DNA of 64,000 nt, taken from contig CACIQI010000006.1 in assembly GCA_902588745.1 (NCBI GenBank), forward strand, positions 1 through 64,000, in the 5' to 3' direction. The DNA comes from an uncultured Alphaproteobacteria bacterium (GTDB lineage Bacteria; Pseudomonadota; Alphaproteobacteria; HIMB59; GCA-002718135). The notes beneath the pieces are model-generated. The model was not told the DNA's origin. It ran no database searches and saw only the letters and a list, made by a program, of their open reading frames with translations. Shown piece after piece: positions 29,607 to 41,010 of the stretch (positions are counted from its first letter, which is position 1; every line of letters starts with the position of its first letter). The position numbers and the translations under genes are program-made.

Positions 29607-31337
29607 TTAAATATCAGCGTATGTATGCGTTTCATCTTTTGCTCCTGGTTGAGTAACAGCACCCTCGTAAGCTGGTCCAACAGTTTGAGAATATTTCCAT
29701 ATAGATCCAGAATTATGATTAGTTTTTCTTGGCTTCCATTCTTTTTTTCTCTTTTCTATTTCTTGATCAGAAAGCGTAACGTTTATTTCACCTTTAACAG
29801 CATCAATAATAATTTCATCCCCGTCTTTAAGTAAACCTATCATGCCTCCTACAGCTGCTTCTGGTCCTACATGACCAATACAAAATCCTCTTGTACCGCC
29901 TGAAAATCTTCCATCTGTAATTAAAGCAACAGTTTCGCCTAGTCCTTGACCATATATTGCACCTGTTGTTGAGAGCATTTCACGCATACCAGGACCTCCT
30001 TTAGGGCCTTCATATCTAATTATTACCGCATCTCCTGCTTTAATTTCATTTTTTAAAACTGCAGTTAAAGCATCTTCTTCTGAGTCAAAACATTTAGCTT
30101 TTCCTTTAAAAGTTAAATTTTTTAAACCTGCTATTTTTGATATACATCCATCTGGAGCAAGATTACCCCACAACCCTACAACTGAACTATTTTCACTAAT
30201 TGGATTATCACATTTATAAACAACATCTTGATTTGTGGGGAATATTACTTCTTTATGATTTTCAGCTATTGTTTTTCCTGTTACAGTTATGCAGTCTCCA
30301 TTTATATAACCACCATCTAATAAAGATTTAATAACAACTGGCACACCTCCTACATCATATAAATCTTTAGCAACGTACTTTCCTCCAGGTTGCATATCTC
30401 CGATATAAGGAGTCGAATTATAAATTTCTACAACATCTCTTAAAGTAAATTTTAAACCTGCTTCATTCGCTATCGCAGGAAGATGGAGTGCTGCATTAGT
30501 TGAGCCTCCAGTAGCTGCAACTACTCTTGCAGCGTTTACTAATGAATCAATAGTTACTATATCCCGAGGTCTTATATTCTTTTCTAATAAATTCATTATA
30601 GCTTTACCACTCTTTTCACCATAAGCTTTTCTTTCTTCAGTATTTACTGCTGGTGGCATAGCTGAATTTGTTAGAGCTAAACCAACCGCTTCGGAAATAC
30701 ATGCCATTGTATTTGCTGTAAACTGACCTCCACAAGATCCAGCAGATGGGCAAGCAACTTGCTCAATATCCTTTAAATCTTGATCTGATATAGTTCCAGC
30801 AGCATGTTTTCCTACTGCTTCAAAAACATCAATAACAGTAACATCTTTACCCTTGTATTTTCCTGGTAAGATTGAACCTCCATAAATGAATACAGATGGT
30901 ACATTTAATCTTACCATGGCCATCATTAAACCTGGCAAAGATTTATCACAGCCGGCAAGTCCAACTATTGCGTCATAACAGTGACCTCTAACAGATAATT
31001 CAATGGAATCTGCAATAACTTCTCTGCTAATAAGAGATGATTTCATTGCCTCATGGCCCATGGCAATTCCATCTGTTACTGTTATGGTAGTAAATTCTCT
31101 AGGTGTTCCTCCAGCATCTTTGACACCTGTCTTCACATGTTGCGCTTGATCTTGAAGAGTAATGTTACAAGGAGCAGATTCATTCCAAGTGCTAACAACA
31201 CCAACAAAAGGTTGGTAAATTTCATGTTCTTTTAAACCCATAGCATAATAATACGATCTATGAGGTGCACTTTTAGGTCCTACGCTAACATATCTACTAG
31301 GTAGGTTAGATTTTCTATTTGATCCTTTATCTTCCAT
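29607..31337 (-). CDS. ilvD: Dihydroxy-acid dehydratase
   Basis: [43 protein letters not shown]. Confidence 0.97.
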   Translation of the reverse strand: MEDKGSNRKSNLPSRYVSVGPKSAPHRSYYYAMGLKEHEIYQPFVGVVSTWNESAPCNITLQDQAQHVKTGVKDAGGTPREFTTITVTDGIAMGHEAMKSSLISREVIADSIELSVRGHCYDAIVGLAGCDKSLPGLMMAMVRLNVPSVFIYGGSILPGKYKGKDVTVIDVFEAVGKHAAGTISDQDLKDIEQVACPSAGSCGGQFTANTMACISEAVGLALTNSAMPPAVNTEERKAYGEKSGKAIMNLLEKNIRPRDIVTIDSLVNAARVVAATGGSTNAALHLPAIANEAGLKFTLRDVVEIYNSTPYIGDMQPGGKYVAKDLYDVGGVPVVIKSLLDGGYINGDCITVTGKTIAENHKEVIFPTNQDVVYKCDNPISENSSVVGLWGNLAPDGCISKIAGLKNLTFKGKAKCFDSEEDALTAVLKNEIKAGDAVIIRYEGPKGGPGMREMLSTTGAIYGQGLGETVALITDGRFSGGTRGFCIGHVGPEAAVGGMIGLLKDGDEIIIDAVKGEINVTLSDQEIEKRKKEWKPRKTNHNSGSIWKYSQTVGPAYEGAVTQPGAKDETHTYADI

Positions 31338-31338
31338 T

Positions 31339-33966
31339 CTAATTAATAGTATTTATTATTTGATCAATTTTTTCAATAGAAGATTTATAAATATTTGCTT
31401 CATTTTTAAATTTATTAATAATTTCTTTAGATGCTTTATTCATAAAGTTATCATTATTTAGTTTATCATTAACTTTATTAAATTTTTCTTGCTCAACTTG
31501 CTTTTTCTTGTTTAATTTTTTTAATTCAGCTTCGGAATCAATAATACCATCCAAAGGAATCAAAACTGACAATGATGATAGTACAATTAAAGCTGAATTC
31601 TTATTAGGTTGAATTTTATCAAAAATAATATCTTTTGTTTTTAAAAAATTATTTATTTCGTTTTTATGAGAAAGTAAAAAATTATTAAGTTCTTCATCTT
31701 TTGCTTCTATAGAAATATTAATTAATTGTTTATAGGGTATATTTAGTTCTGATCTCAAATTTCTTATAGATGTTATGAATTCAATAAATATTTCGAAATT
31801 ATTTTTAGAAATATCAAAAGAATTATTCGTTAAATAGTTTTGATAAACTTGATTCATTAAATATGACTTATCATCAACTAAAGATCTCCATAATTTTTCA
31901 CTAATAAATGGCATAATGGGATGTATAATTTTTAAAACTTGAATAAATGTCCATCCAGATACTTTTTTAATTTCATCAGCATATTTTTCATTATCAAAAT
32001 TTTGTTTGATAATTTCAATGTACCAATCACAATAAGAATGCCATACAAAATGATAAATCTTATTAGCTATTTCGTGAAACAAATATTTTTTAGTTAATTG
32101 ATCAAGTTGAGAAATTAAATCATTTAATTCTTTTATTATCCATTTGTTTGCATCAAATAATATTGAATCAATTGAAATAACATCTTGAAAAACTGAATTG
32201 TTCATTTGTAAAAATTTACCAGCATTCCAAATTTTATTCGTGAATGATTTATATCCTTTAACTCTAGCTTCAGATAATTTTACATCTCGTCCAGGATTTA
32301 AGAGTGCCGTTAATGTAAATCTTAATGTATCAGCACCATATTTATCCAAAAGCTCTAAAGGATCAATTATGTTTCCTTTTGATTTAGACATTTTTTGTCC
32401 TTTTTCATCACGTATTAAAGGATGAATATAAATATCTTTAAATGGAGTTTCCTTCATAAAATAAGAACCCATCATCATCATACGTGCAACCCAAAAAAAT
32501 ATAATATCAAAACCAGTAACCAAAACATTACCAGGATAAAACTTGTCTAATTCGTAAGTTTTATTTGGCCAATCTAAAGTAGAGAATGTCCATAGAGCAG
32601 AAGAAAACCAAGTATCTAGAACGTCTTCATCTTGTCTAAGCTCAACATCCTCTCCATAAAATTCTTTTGCTTGATTTTGTGCTCCTTCAAAGGTTTCACT
32701 AACAAAATATTTATTGTCTGGACCATACCATGCAGGAATTTGATGACCCCACCACAACTGTCTTGAAATACACCATGGTTGAATGTTTTCCATCCAATTA
32801 AAAAAAGTATTCTCCCATTGTTTGGGAATAAATTTAGAACTATTATCTCTAACAGCTGATATCGGATCAACTGATAATTTTTTTGCATCACAAAACCATT
32901 GATCTGTTAGCCATGGCTCAATAACAACACCTGATCTATCACCATAAGGGATCACCATTTGCTGTTTTTCTTCTTTGATTAATAAATTCATTTCATCTAA
33001 TTTTTTTAAAATTAGTTTTCTTGCATCAAATCTATCTAAATTTTGAAATTCTTCAGGTACATTTAAGTTAAGTTTTGCATTTTCATCAAAAATATTAATA
33101 AATTCTAAATCATGTCTCTTTCCTACTTCAAAATCATTAAAGTCATGTGCAGGAGTAATTTTAACAGCACCAGAACCTTTTTCAGGATCTGCATATTCAT
33201 CAGCAATAATTGGAATTTTTTTATTTGAAATTGGTAAGTTACAAAATTTTCCAATTAAATTTTTATATTTTTCATCATCTGGATGAACGGCAACTGCAGT
33301 ATCACCTAATATCGTCTCAGGTCTTGTTGTTGCAACTATGATATGATTGTTTTCATCTATAGGATATTTAATATGCCATAAACTTCCTTCAGTATCTCTT
33401 TGCTCTACTTCTAGGTCAGAAATAGCAGTTAAAAGTTTTGGATCCCAGTTAACCAATCTCTTATCTTTATAAATAATTCCGTCATTATACAACTCTACAA
33501 AAACTTTTTTAACTGCATTAGAAAGACCTTCATCCATAGTAAATCTTTCTCTTGACCAATCTGCGGAAGCACCAAGTCTTCTTAATTGATTACTTATCTG
33601 TCCACCCGACTCTTTTTTCCATTCCCATACTTTTTCAATAAACTTTTCTCTGCCGAGAGATCGTCGATCTAATTTTGAATCACTTAATTTTCTTTCAACC
33701 ACCATTTGGGTAGCAATTCCAGCATGATCTGTCCCTGCTTGCCACAATACTTCCATACCCTTCATTCTATGGTATCTAATTAATATATCTTGAATTGTGA
33801 AGGTTAGTGCATGTCCCATATGTAAGCTACCTGTAACATTAGGTGGTGGCATCATTATAGAATAAGGTTTACCTCCTTTTTTTGGTTTAAAAGAATTTGA
33901 TTGCTCCCATTGTGCATAAAGATTTTTTTCATCTTTTAAAAAATCAAAAAATTTATCAAGCTGCAT
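31339..33966 (-). CDS. valS: Valyl-tRNA synthetase
   Basis: [28 protein letters not shown]-terminal coiled coil. Confidence 0.97.
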   Translation of the reverse strand: MQLDKFFDFLKDEKNLYAQWEQSNSFKPKKGGKPYSIMMPPPNVTGSLHMGHALTFTIQDILIRYHRMKGMEVLWQAGTDHAGIATQMVVERKLSDSKLDRRSLGREKFIEKVWEWKKESGGQISNQLRRLGASADWSRERFTMDEGLSNAVKKVFVELYNDGIIYKDKRLVNWDPKLLTAISDLEVEQRDTEGSLWHIKYPIDENNHIIVATTRPETILGDTAVAVHPDDEKYKNLIGKFCNLPISNKKIPIIADEYADPEKGSGAVKITPAHDFNDFEVGKRHDLEFINIFDENAKLNLNVPEEFQNLDRFDARKLILKKLDEMNLLIKEEKQQMVIPYGDRSGVVIEPWLTDQWFCDAKKLSVDPISAVRDNSSKFIPKQWENTFFNWMENIQPWCISRQLWWGHQIPAWYGPDNKYFVSETFEGAQNQAKEFYGEDVELRQDEDVLDTWFSSALWTFSTLDWPNKTYELDKFYPGNVLVTGFDIIFFWVARMMMMGSYFMKETPFKDIYIHPLIRDEKGQKMSKSKGNIIDPLELLDKYGADTLRFTLTALLNPGRDVKLSEARVKGYKSFTNKIWNAGKFLQMNNSVFQDVISIDSILFDANKWIIKELNDLISQLDQLTKKYLFHEIANKIYHFVWHSYCDWYIEIIKQNFDNEKYADEIKKVSGWTFIQVLKIIHPIMPFISEKLWRSLVDDKSYLMNQVYQNYLTNNSFDISKNNFEIFIEFITSIRNLRSELNIPYKQLINISIEAKDEELNNFLLSHKNEINNFLKTKDIIFDKIQPNKNSALIVLSSLSVLIPLDGIIDSEAELKKLNKKKQVEQEKFNKVNDKLNNDNFMNKASKEIINKFKNEANIYKSSIEKIDQIINTIN

Positions 33967-33971
33967 TGTAA

Positions 33972-34256
33972 CTATTTTGAATCGAAATAATTTTTTAGTA
34001 ATTTTGGGATTTTTTCATCAAGTATTTTTTCAATTTTATTTTCTACAAGGTATGAAAGTTTTTGGTCTATAATATCATTAATTTCACTATTTATATCTTC
34101 GTCTTTTTGAAGTAATTTTATTGTACCATCACTATTCACCTTTTGGTTAAGTATCAAAATATTGGATGATAGATCCTTATGTGAAATGTTTTTTTCATCT
34201 TCGAGTGCTCTTCGTATGACTTCAAGAGACTCATTGATAGAATTTTTTGTATTCAT
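33972..34256 (-). CDS. Short PopZ-like (DUF2497) protein
   Basis: N-terminal ESLEVIRRALEDE helix and C-terminal KIEKILDEKIPKLLKNYFDS; directly upstream of valS as in other alphaproteobacteria. Confidence 0.65.
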   Translation of the reverse strand: MNTKNSINESLEVIRRALEDEKNISHKDLSSNILILNQKVNSDGTIKLLQKDEDINSEINDIIDQKLSYLVENKIEKILDEKIPKLLKNYFDSK

Positions 34257-34293
34257 ATAGGCATTATAAATGTTTAATTAAATTAATAAAACT

Positions 34294-35580
34294 TTAATTA
34301 TAACTTGGAAGATACTCCTCAAATAATTTAATCAGAGAACCATCTAAAGCTAGTAAATTAAAATAATTAATCAGATAGTTTTTATTTGCATTAAAATATT
34401 CGACATTTACGTTTAAAAGATTAGTTTCTGCTTCTATTAGATCAGTAATAGATTTAGTTCCAAGATTATATTCTTCCTGAGTACTTTGTAGAAGAGTATT
34501 TGCATACTCTATAGTTAATAAAGATGTATTTAAATTTGATTTACTAACTAAATAATTTTTATAATAGTTTGATAACTCAATATTTAAACTTTCTTTAAGA
34601 TCCTCAAGCTCAATTTCAGTTTGTAAAATTTGAGAATTTATTCTTCTAATATCTGATTTATCAATATTTTGCTGAAATATAGGAATAGTTAAAGTTAAGC
34701 CTATCGATGCATTAGTGTTTTCACTTCCAGCATCTATTCGTGCGCCATCCGAATACTCAGTTGAAGCTGTTATGTCTAAAGTAGGTCTATTTGAACCTTT
34801 TTCTTTAGAGAGATCGAGTTCTTTAATTTTAATATTATTTTGAGCAATTAAAATATTAAAATTATTCTTATAGACTTCGGATAGTATGTTTTCAAAATTT
34901 AAATTATCTTCTACTTTTACATAATCTTCTAAATTAATAGCTTCTTTACCAACAATTGATTTAAATGTTTTTAAGCTGACTTTGTAGTTTTGTTTAGCTG
35001 AAAAAAGATTTGTTTCAGCAATTGAAAACGCACTCTCAGCATTTTTCAGTTCAGTTAAAGTTGCCGATCCTAATTCATATTTTAATTTTACTTCCTCTAA
35101 AAATCTTAAAACAGAATCAAAATTCTTTTCAGAAGCCTCTAATGATTTTTCATAATTTATGACGGTTAAATAACCTTCTACTGCTGTTAAAGATAAATCT
35201 TGGACTGTTTTATAAAAATTTATAACTGCATTTTCGTAAATAATTTTTGATATTTCAATTTCTAAATTTTTTTCACCGCCATCATACAAATTTTGAGTAA
35301 TACTAATTTTATACTTATCCGTAAAAGTTTCTGGTGTTGTTGATACTCCAGCTGCTGATGTTGTATCATTATTACTATACGTTCCAGAAATTGTACCAGT
35401 AACTGTTGGAAGTTTTTTTCCTATTGCTACTTCAATAGTTTCTTTGCTTTCATTCAGTTTTTCAAAAGCAATTTTTACCTTCAAATTATTCGCAATCGTA
35501 CTTTTTACAGAATCATCAATCGATAGAGCGAATATAGATTTAGAATAAACAAGTAATAACAATAATATAAATAATCTCAT
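34294..35580 (-). CDS. tolC: TolC family outer membrane efflux protein
   Basis: Signal peptide, repeated OEP pattern, YELGSATLTELKNAE and YNLGTKSITDLIEAE. Confidence 0.92.
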   Translation of the reverse strand: MRLFILLLLLVYSKSIFALSIDDSVKSTIANNLKVKIAFEKLNESKETIEVAIGKKLPTVTGTISGTYSNNDTTSAAGVSTTPETFTDKYKISITQNLYDGGEKNLEIEISKIIYENAVINFYKTVQDLSLTAVEGYLTVINYEKSLEASEKNFDSVLRFLEEVKLKYELGSATLTELKNAESAFSIAETNLFSAKQNYKVSLKTFKSIVGKEAINLEDYVKVEDNLNFENILSEVYKNNFNILIAQNNIKIKELDLSKEKGSNRPTLDITASTEYSDGARIDAGSENTNASIGLTLTIPIFQQNIDKSDIRRINSQILQTEIELEDLKESLNIELSNYYKNYLVSKSNLNTSLLTIEYANTLLQSTQEEYNLGTKSITDLIEAETNLLNVNVEYFNANKNYLINYFNLLALDGSLIKLFEEYLPSYN

Positions 35581-36243
35581 TTAAAATTTAAAATCCTCTT
35601 GTTGTTCTTGAATTTGATAACTACTCATTACATCAAATAAATACTCAGATGAATACAAATCTTCATTTCTTATAATTTTATAAGCTTTACCCAAATTATC
35701 ATATATTTTTTTAATATATATTAACCTTCCACCATTCATTGCTAATTGCTTCTTTAACTTATCAGTTATTTTAAATATAGGTCCGTCAATAATAATTAAG
35801 TTAAATGGAGCATTATCAGATAATCCATCTAATAAATTATTATTAAATAAACTAATATTATTAATATTATTATTATTGTTAATATTATTTTCTAATAATT
35901 TATATAGTTCTCTGTTTTCTTCTACAACATGAAGTTCTTTACATAACGAGCTAATTAGAGCAGAAAAGTAGCCCGTTAAGCCACCTATATGCAATACCTT
36001 ATCACTAGATAAAATTTTCGAATATTTTATAATTTGAGCTAGATGTAAATTTTTAAGATATCCTCTTTTGTCAGTTATATCTAAATTATTATCTAGGTAA
36101 CAATTCTTACCTAATCTGACATCTAAATAATTTTCTTTAGGAGTATTTTCAAATATTTGTAAGATATTTTCTTCATTAATTTTGTTTGGTCTCAACTGAT
36201 TAACAACCATATTTTTTCTTGCAATTTCAAATGTTTCACTCAT
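35581..36243 (-). CDS. Protein-L-isoaspartate methyltransferase-like protein
   Basis: MVVNQLRPNKI, VLHIGGLTGYFSALIS; upstream of tolC. Confidence 0.8.
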   Translation of the reverse strand: MSETFEIARKNMVVNQLRPNKINEENILQIFENTPKENYLDVRLGKNCYLDNNLDITDKRGYLKNLHLAQIIKYSKILSSDKVLHIGGLTGYFSALISSLCKELHVVEENRELYKLLENNINNNNNINNISLFNNNLLDGLSDNAPFNLIIIDGPIFKITDKLKKQLAMNGGRLIYIKKIYDNLGKAYKIIRNEDLYSSEYLFDVMSSYQIQEQQEDFKF

Positions 36244-36367
36244 TTCTTAAAGGATGCTTTATATAAACCTATTATATAATCAATTATTTAAATTATATTA
36301 TTAATCTTTAGAATTTTTTTTCATTAATTGACTAGAAATAATATAGTGATAATTGTCATTTTTTTTA

Positions 36368-36441
36368 GGCTCGGTGGCAGAGTGGTGATGTAGGGGCCTG
36401 CAAAGCCTTGCACAGCGGTTCGATTCCGCTCCGAGCCTCCA
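36368..36441 (+). tRNA. tRNA-Cys (GCA)
   Basis: GGCTCGG/CCGAGCC acceptor stem, CTGCAAA anticodon loop, U discriminator, encoded CCA. Confidence 0.95.
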
Positions 36442-36488
36442 AATTTTTCTTGTTTTTTAATTTTTTTTTATTATCAACAAAATTGTGT

Positions 36489-36563
36489 TCCTCGGTAGCT
36501 CAGTGGTAGAGCAATCGGCTGTTAACCGATCGGTCGCTGGTTCGAGCCCGGCCCGGGGAGCCA
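36489..36563 (+). tRNA. tRNA-Asn (GTT)
   Basis: TCCTCGG/CCGGGGA acceptor, CTGTTAA anticodon loop, G discriminator, encoded CCA. Confidence 0.95.
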
Positions 36564-36569
36564 TTTTAT

Positions 36570-37874
36570 CTAAGCCTTAACTTCCACCAGTTCTTCAAAA
36601 CGTGTTGTGTAACATGGGGATACGTTTTCTCTTTTCATCTTCCATATTTTTTCTATACCTTCAGAAGCTATCTTTAACGTTGAACTTCCATATCTAGAAT
36701 TAATATTATCAATAGTATTCATTATTCTATCCGATGTATCACGGTCATAATCAAGCAATCCTCTAGTTACGTTTTGCCTGCTAAGACCATATAATATAAT
36801 TCCAGCTTTTTTATAACGAAATCCTGGTCGATATATTTTTCTAATTCCTTCAAGAGCTCTTTTAACAATTTTTATGCTATTATTTGTTGGAAAAGGTAAG
36901 TGTAGTTTTATTGAATTCGAATATTGTTTCTCTCTTCTATTAAAATGATTTGTTAAAACAAAAACACTCATCGACTCAGCCACTAACCCCTCTTCCCTTA
37001 TCTTCTCTGATACTCTTGATCCATAAGTTGATATTGATTCCTCCAAATCAAATAATTTTTCTATTGGCTGACTAAATGATCTTGAGACACAACAACTCTG
37101 TTTATCACTTGGAACCAAATCAAGTTCTAAACACGATACACTATTTAATTCTAGATATGTCTTCTCTCCCACTACACCCATATTTTTTCTTATCCATCCT
37201 CTGTCCATGTGTGAAAATTGATAAGCATTATGAATATTATATTTTTTCAGGAAAAGAGATAATCTTCTCCCAATGCCCCATACTTCTTCAATGGATGTTA
37301 ATTCTAATGCTTTTTTTATTTCTATTTTATTTTTTAGTATACACACACCTTTATAGTCTGGTTGTTTTTTTGCTAAATGATTAGCTATTTTTGATAGTGT
37401 TTTTGTTGGGCCCACTCCAATACTAACTGGAATACCAACCCACTTCTTGATTGTTTGTCTAATATGTCTGCAATAAGTATTTAACTCGTAGTTCTCAAAA
37501 CCATTTAAACCAAGAAATGCTTCATCTATGGAGTAGATTTCTACCTCTGAAGAGAAACTTGATAAAGTTTCCATTACTCTTTGAGAAATATCACCATATA
37601 AAGAATAATTAGATGAAAAAACTTTAACATCATTTTTTTCAATAATATTTTTTGCTTTAAAATAAGGTTCACCCATTTTTATCCCTAATTTTTTTGCTTC
37701 TTTTGATCGCGCAATGATACAACCATCATTATTGGAAAGTACGACAATTGGTTTTCCTATAAGTTTTGGATTAAATATTCTTTCACATGACGCATAAAAA
37801 TTATTGCAATCTATCAATGCTATAGATTGATTTACTGAGTTATGATTTCTATTAAGTAGTTTTGTGTATGACAT
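36570..37874 (-). CDS. umuC: DNA polymerase V catalytic subunit UmuC
   Basis: ALIDCNNFYASCERIF, YSIDEAFLGL, Y-family; overlaps umuD. Confidence 0.94.
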   Translation of the reverse strand: MSYTKLLNRNHNSVNQSIALIDCNNFYASCERIFNPKLIGKPIVVLSNNDGCIIARSKEAKKLGIKMGEPYFKAKNIIEKNDVKVFSSNYSLYGDISQRVMETLSSFSSEVEIYSIDEAFLGLNGFENYELNTYCRHIRQTIKKWVGIPVSIGVGPTKTLSKIANHLAKKQPDYKGVCILKNKIEIKKALELTSIEEVWGIGRRLSLFLKKYNIHNAYQFSHMDRGWIRKNMGVVGEKTYLELNSVSCLELDLVPSDKQSCCVSRSFSQPIEKLFDLEESISTYGSRVSEKIREEGLVAESMSVFVLTNHFNRREKQYSNSIKLHLPFPTNNSIKIVKRALEGIRKIYRPGFRYKKAGIILYGLSRQNVTRGLLDYDRDTSDRIMNTIDNINSRYGSSTLKIASEGIEKIWKMKRENVSPCYTTRFEELVEVKA

Positions 37875-38289
37875 ATGTCACTACCCCCCATATAAAACAC
37901 TCCATTTCTTCTTTAACTTGAATACTAGGATACTCATTATTGGCAGAAACTAAAAATAGTGACTGATCTTTCTTTTTCAGTTTTTTAACTGTTAGGTCAC
38001 CAAAGATGGAGGCTATAACAATATTGTCGTTGCGAGGTGTAATACTTCTATCAACAATAAGTAAATCACCTGATAATATGCCTGCATCGGTCATAGAAGG
38101 GCCATTAGCTTTAACGATATAGGTTGCCGTTGGATGTTGAACCAGATATTCATTAAGATCGAGTTTGTTTTCCATATAATCAGTAGCTGGAGATGGAAAA
38201 CCTGCAGATACTGTATCAAGAAAATAAGGTGTTATTTGATCTCCTTTGGATTCAGCTTTAAATATTAAGTTTTCTATTTTTTTAGACAT
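37852..38289 (-). CDS. umuD: UmuD translesion synthesis subunit (S24 autoprotease)
   Basis: SAGFPSP cleavage site, GPSMTDAGI Ser and LTVKKL Lys catalytic residues, no HTH. Confidence 0.93.
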   Translation of the reverse strand: MSKKIENLIFKAESKGDQITPYFLDTVSAGFPSPATDYMENKLDLNEYLVQHPTATYIVKANGPSMTDAGILSGDLLIVDRSITPRNDNIVIASIFGDLTVKKLKKKDQSLFLVSANNEYPSIQVKEEMECFIWGVVTYVIHKTT

Positions 38290-38351
38290 AATATTAGAAA
38301 AAATATTTAAATAATTGATAAATAATAATTATATTATTTATAAAATTATTT

Positions 38352-38366
38352 GTTCTACTTTTGTTC
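38352..38366. promoter_or_regulatory. LexA/SOS box of alphaproteobacterial type (GTTC-N7-GTTC)
   Basis: GTTCTACTTTTGTTC 63 nt upstream of umuD. Confidence 0.85.
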
Positions 38367-38428
38367 TAATTTATTCAGAATGAGAAAAAAGTCAATATAA
38401 TATTTTTAAAATACTGTTAAAAAACGCT

Positions 38429-39130
38429 ATGACAAAATTATTCGAAGATGATGCATACCTTAAAGAATTTAAAGCAAAAATTATAGGTATTGTGAAAGAA
38501 GAAAATCGTATTGAGTTAGATAAGACAGCATTTTATGCAAAAAGTGGTGGTCAACCTGGGGACATAGGTGCAATAGAAGCTGAAAATATAAAAATACAAG
38601 TTTTAGATACTATTAAAGAAAATAATAAAATAATAAATATTGTAGATAATCTCAAAGATCTTGAAGAGAATGTTGATATAATTGGAAAAATAAATTGGGA
38701 TTTACGATACAAGCATATGAGAATGCATACTGCGCTGCACTTGTTATGTTCTATAGTCCCTTTAGGAGTAACTGGTGGTCAAATTGGTTATGAAAAAAGT
38801 CGATTAGATTTTAATGATCCAGATAAATTAATAAATAAAGAAGAATTGGAAGAAAAAATAAATTTGTTAGTTGAAGATAATCATAACGTTACTAGTGAAG
38901 TAATTGAAAGTAGTATATTAGAGGAAAAACCTGAACTAGTCAGAACTATGTCAGTAAAACCTCCTCAAATAGATGGTAAAATAAGATTAATTAGAATTGG
39001 TGATATTGATTTACAACCTTGTGGTGGCACACATGTGAAATCAACTAATGAGATAGGTAAAATTCAAATCGGTAAAATAGAAAACAAAGGTAAAATGAAT
39101 AGAAGGATTAATCTATTGTTACCTTCGTAA
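38429..39130 (+). CDS. Alanyl-tRNA editing protein (AlaX-like)
   Basis: FYAKSGGQPGD, MHTALHLL, CGGTHVKSTNEIG. Confidence 0.92.
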   Translation: MTKLFEDDAYLKEFKAKIIGIVKEENRIELDKTAFYAKSGGQPGDIGAIEAENIKIQVLDTIKENNKIINIVDNLKDLEENVDIIGKINWDLRYKHMRMHTALHLLCSIVPLGVTGGQIGYEKSRLDFNDPDKLINKEELEEKINLLVEDNHNVTSEVIESSILEEKPELVRTMSVKPPQIDGKIRLIRIGDIDLQPCGGTHVKSTNEIGKIQIGKIENKGKMNRRINLLLPS

Positions 39131-39131
39131 A

Positions 39132-39875
39132 TTACTGATGAAGAATCTGACTTAAAAATAACTTTGTACGATCACTCTCTGGATTATTAAAAAACTTATC
39201 TGGGCTAGCTTCCTCAACAATTTTACCTTCATCCATAAACACCATTCTATCAGCTACTGTCTTAGCAAAACCCATTTCGTGAGTAACAACAATCATAGTC
39301 ATTCCACCGTTTGCCAAATCAACCATAACATCTAAAACTTCTTTAATCATTTCAGGGTCTAGAGCTGAAGTTGGTTCATCAAAAAGCATAATATTAGGAT
39401 TCATTGCCAGAGATCTAGCAATTGCAACTCTTTGTTGTTGACCGCCAGATAATTGACCAGGATACTTGTTGGCTTGTTCAGGAATTTTTACTATTTCTAA
39501 CTGTCTCATAGCTAGCTCTTCAGCTTCTGCCTTTGGCATTTTTTTAACCCAAATTGGAGCTAAAGTTATATTTTCTTTTACAGATAAATGAGGGAATAAA
39601 TTAAATTGCTGGAATACCATTCCAACTTCTTTTCTAACATTATCAATATTTTTTAAATTTCCTGTTAACTCAATTCCATCAACAACAATTGAACCTTCTT
39701 GGTGCTCTTCCAATCTATTAATACATCTGATCATTGTAGATTTACCAGAACCAGAAGGGCCACAAACTACAATTCTTTCTTTCTTCTTAACTTCAAGATT
39801 TACATCTTGTAATACATGAAAATCTCCAAACCACTTGTTAACATTTTTTAATGAAATTATAGATTCTTCACTCAT
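39132..39875 (-). CDS. aapP: General L-amino acid ABC transporter ATP-binding protein
   Basis: [40 protein letters not shown]. Confidence 0.93.
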   Translation of the reverse strand: MSEESIISLKNVNKWFGDFHVLQDVNLEVKKKERIVVCGPSGSGKSTMIRCINRLEEHQEGSIVVDGIELTGNLKNIDNVRKEVGMVFQQFNLFPHLSVKENITLAPIWVKKMPKAEAEELAMRQLEIVKIPEQANKYPGQLSGGQQQRVAIARSLAMNPNIMLFDEPTSALDPEMIKEVLDVMVDLANGGMTMIVVTHEMGFAKTVADRMVFMDEGKIVEEASPDKFFNNPESDRTKLFLSQILHQ

Positions 39876-39876
39876 T

Positions 39877-41010
39877 TTAATCAGCCCCCATATTAATACC
39901 TGTTTTTAATTTCTTTTCCAAATACAAACTGTATCTAGACATTCCAAATGTGAATATAAAAAATACCAAACTTACAAAAAAGTAAATTTCATAAGATAAA
40001 CCTAACCAATTGGTGTCTGCTAAAGTACCTCTTCCAATTCCTAATAAATCCAATATTCCTACAATAATAACTAAAGTTGTATCCTTAAATAAACCTATAG
40101 ATGTGTTGACAATTGGTGGTATGGAAATTCTAATAGCTTGAGGAAGTATTATTAATAAATTCATTCTCCAATAAGACATCCCAAGTGATTTAGCAGCTTC
40201 ATATTGACCAGGAGGTATTGCTTGTAGCCCTCCTCGTATAACTTCTGCCATATAAGCTGATTGGAATAATGTAACAGCTACTAGAACTCTTACTAAACCG
40301 TCCATATCTATTCCTTCTGGTAAAAATAAAGGTAGCATTACCATTCCAAAAAATAACAAAGTAATTAGGGGAACCCCTCTGATAAATTCAATAAACAATG
40401 TACACATCATGCTTATGACTGGTAATTTAGATCTTCTCCCTAATGCTAGCATAATCCCAATAGGAAAAGCTAAAGCTATTCCAGTACAGCCTAGAACCAG
40501 TGTTACTAGAAGACCACCCCATTTGTTAGTAGAAACTTCAGTAAAGCCTAATCCTCCATTAAGTAAAAAATAAGCGATAACAGGAAAAATGTATGTAAAA
40601 TATAAGAAGTACTTTCTATATGGAAGTTTTGCATACAAAAGAGGTAGCAATGCTAATGCTAACATTGCATAAGCTATATTTACCCTCCAAACTTCAACCT
40701 TTGGATAAAATCCATAAATAAATTGATAAAACCTTACATATATAACTGCCCAACAAGCTCCACCATTTTCAGGATCTAAATTTCGTGAACACATTTCTTG
40801 GTTAGTAATTTGTTCACCAAGATAATTATATTTGAAGTCAGCTGAAAATATTGTCCAATCTAAAATCCAAGGAATAAACTGGTACAAACAATAAATAACA
40901 AATAAAGTTATTAATGAGTTTGTCCAATTGAAGAATAAATTTATTCGAAACCAACCAATAATACCTGTTGTTGCTACTGGTGGTTTTCTAACTTCATTCA
41001 TTTCGTTCAT
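39877..41010 (-). CDS. aapM: General L-amino acid ABC transporter permease
   Basis: HisM-type permease, [24 protein letters not shown]. Confidence 0.92.
   Translation of the reverse strand: MNEMNEVRKPPVATTGIIGWFRINLFFNWTNSLITLFVIYCLYQFIPWILDWTIFSADFKYNYLGEQITNQEMCSRNLDPENGGACWAVIYVRFYQFIYGFYPKVEVWRVNIAYAMLALALLPLLYAKLPYRKYFLYFTYIFPVIAYFLLNGGLGFTEVSTNKWGGLLVTLVLGCTGIALAFPIGIMLALGRRSKLPVISMMCTLFIEFIRGVPLITLLFFGMVMLPLFLPEGIDMDGLVRVLVAVTLFQSAYMAEVIRGGLQAIPPGQYEAAKSLGMSYWRMNLLIILPQAIRISIPPIVNTSIGLFKDTTLVIIVGILDLLGIGRGTLADTNWLGLSYEIYFFVSLVFFIFTFGMSRYSLYLEKKLKTGINMGAD

Noticed and set aside
35860-35900. AAT/ATT-rich short repeat (TTATTATTATTATTGTTAATATTATT)
   Set aside because: Falls inside the pcm-like ORF as an Asn/Ile-rich stretch (NNINNNNNINNI); ordinary AT-rich low complexity.
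36368-36563. tRNA-Cys/tRNA-Asn pair as an integration site for a genomic island with umuDC
   Set aside because: No integrase, no repeated tRNA 3' end seen nearby, and flanking genes are core.
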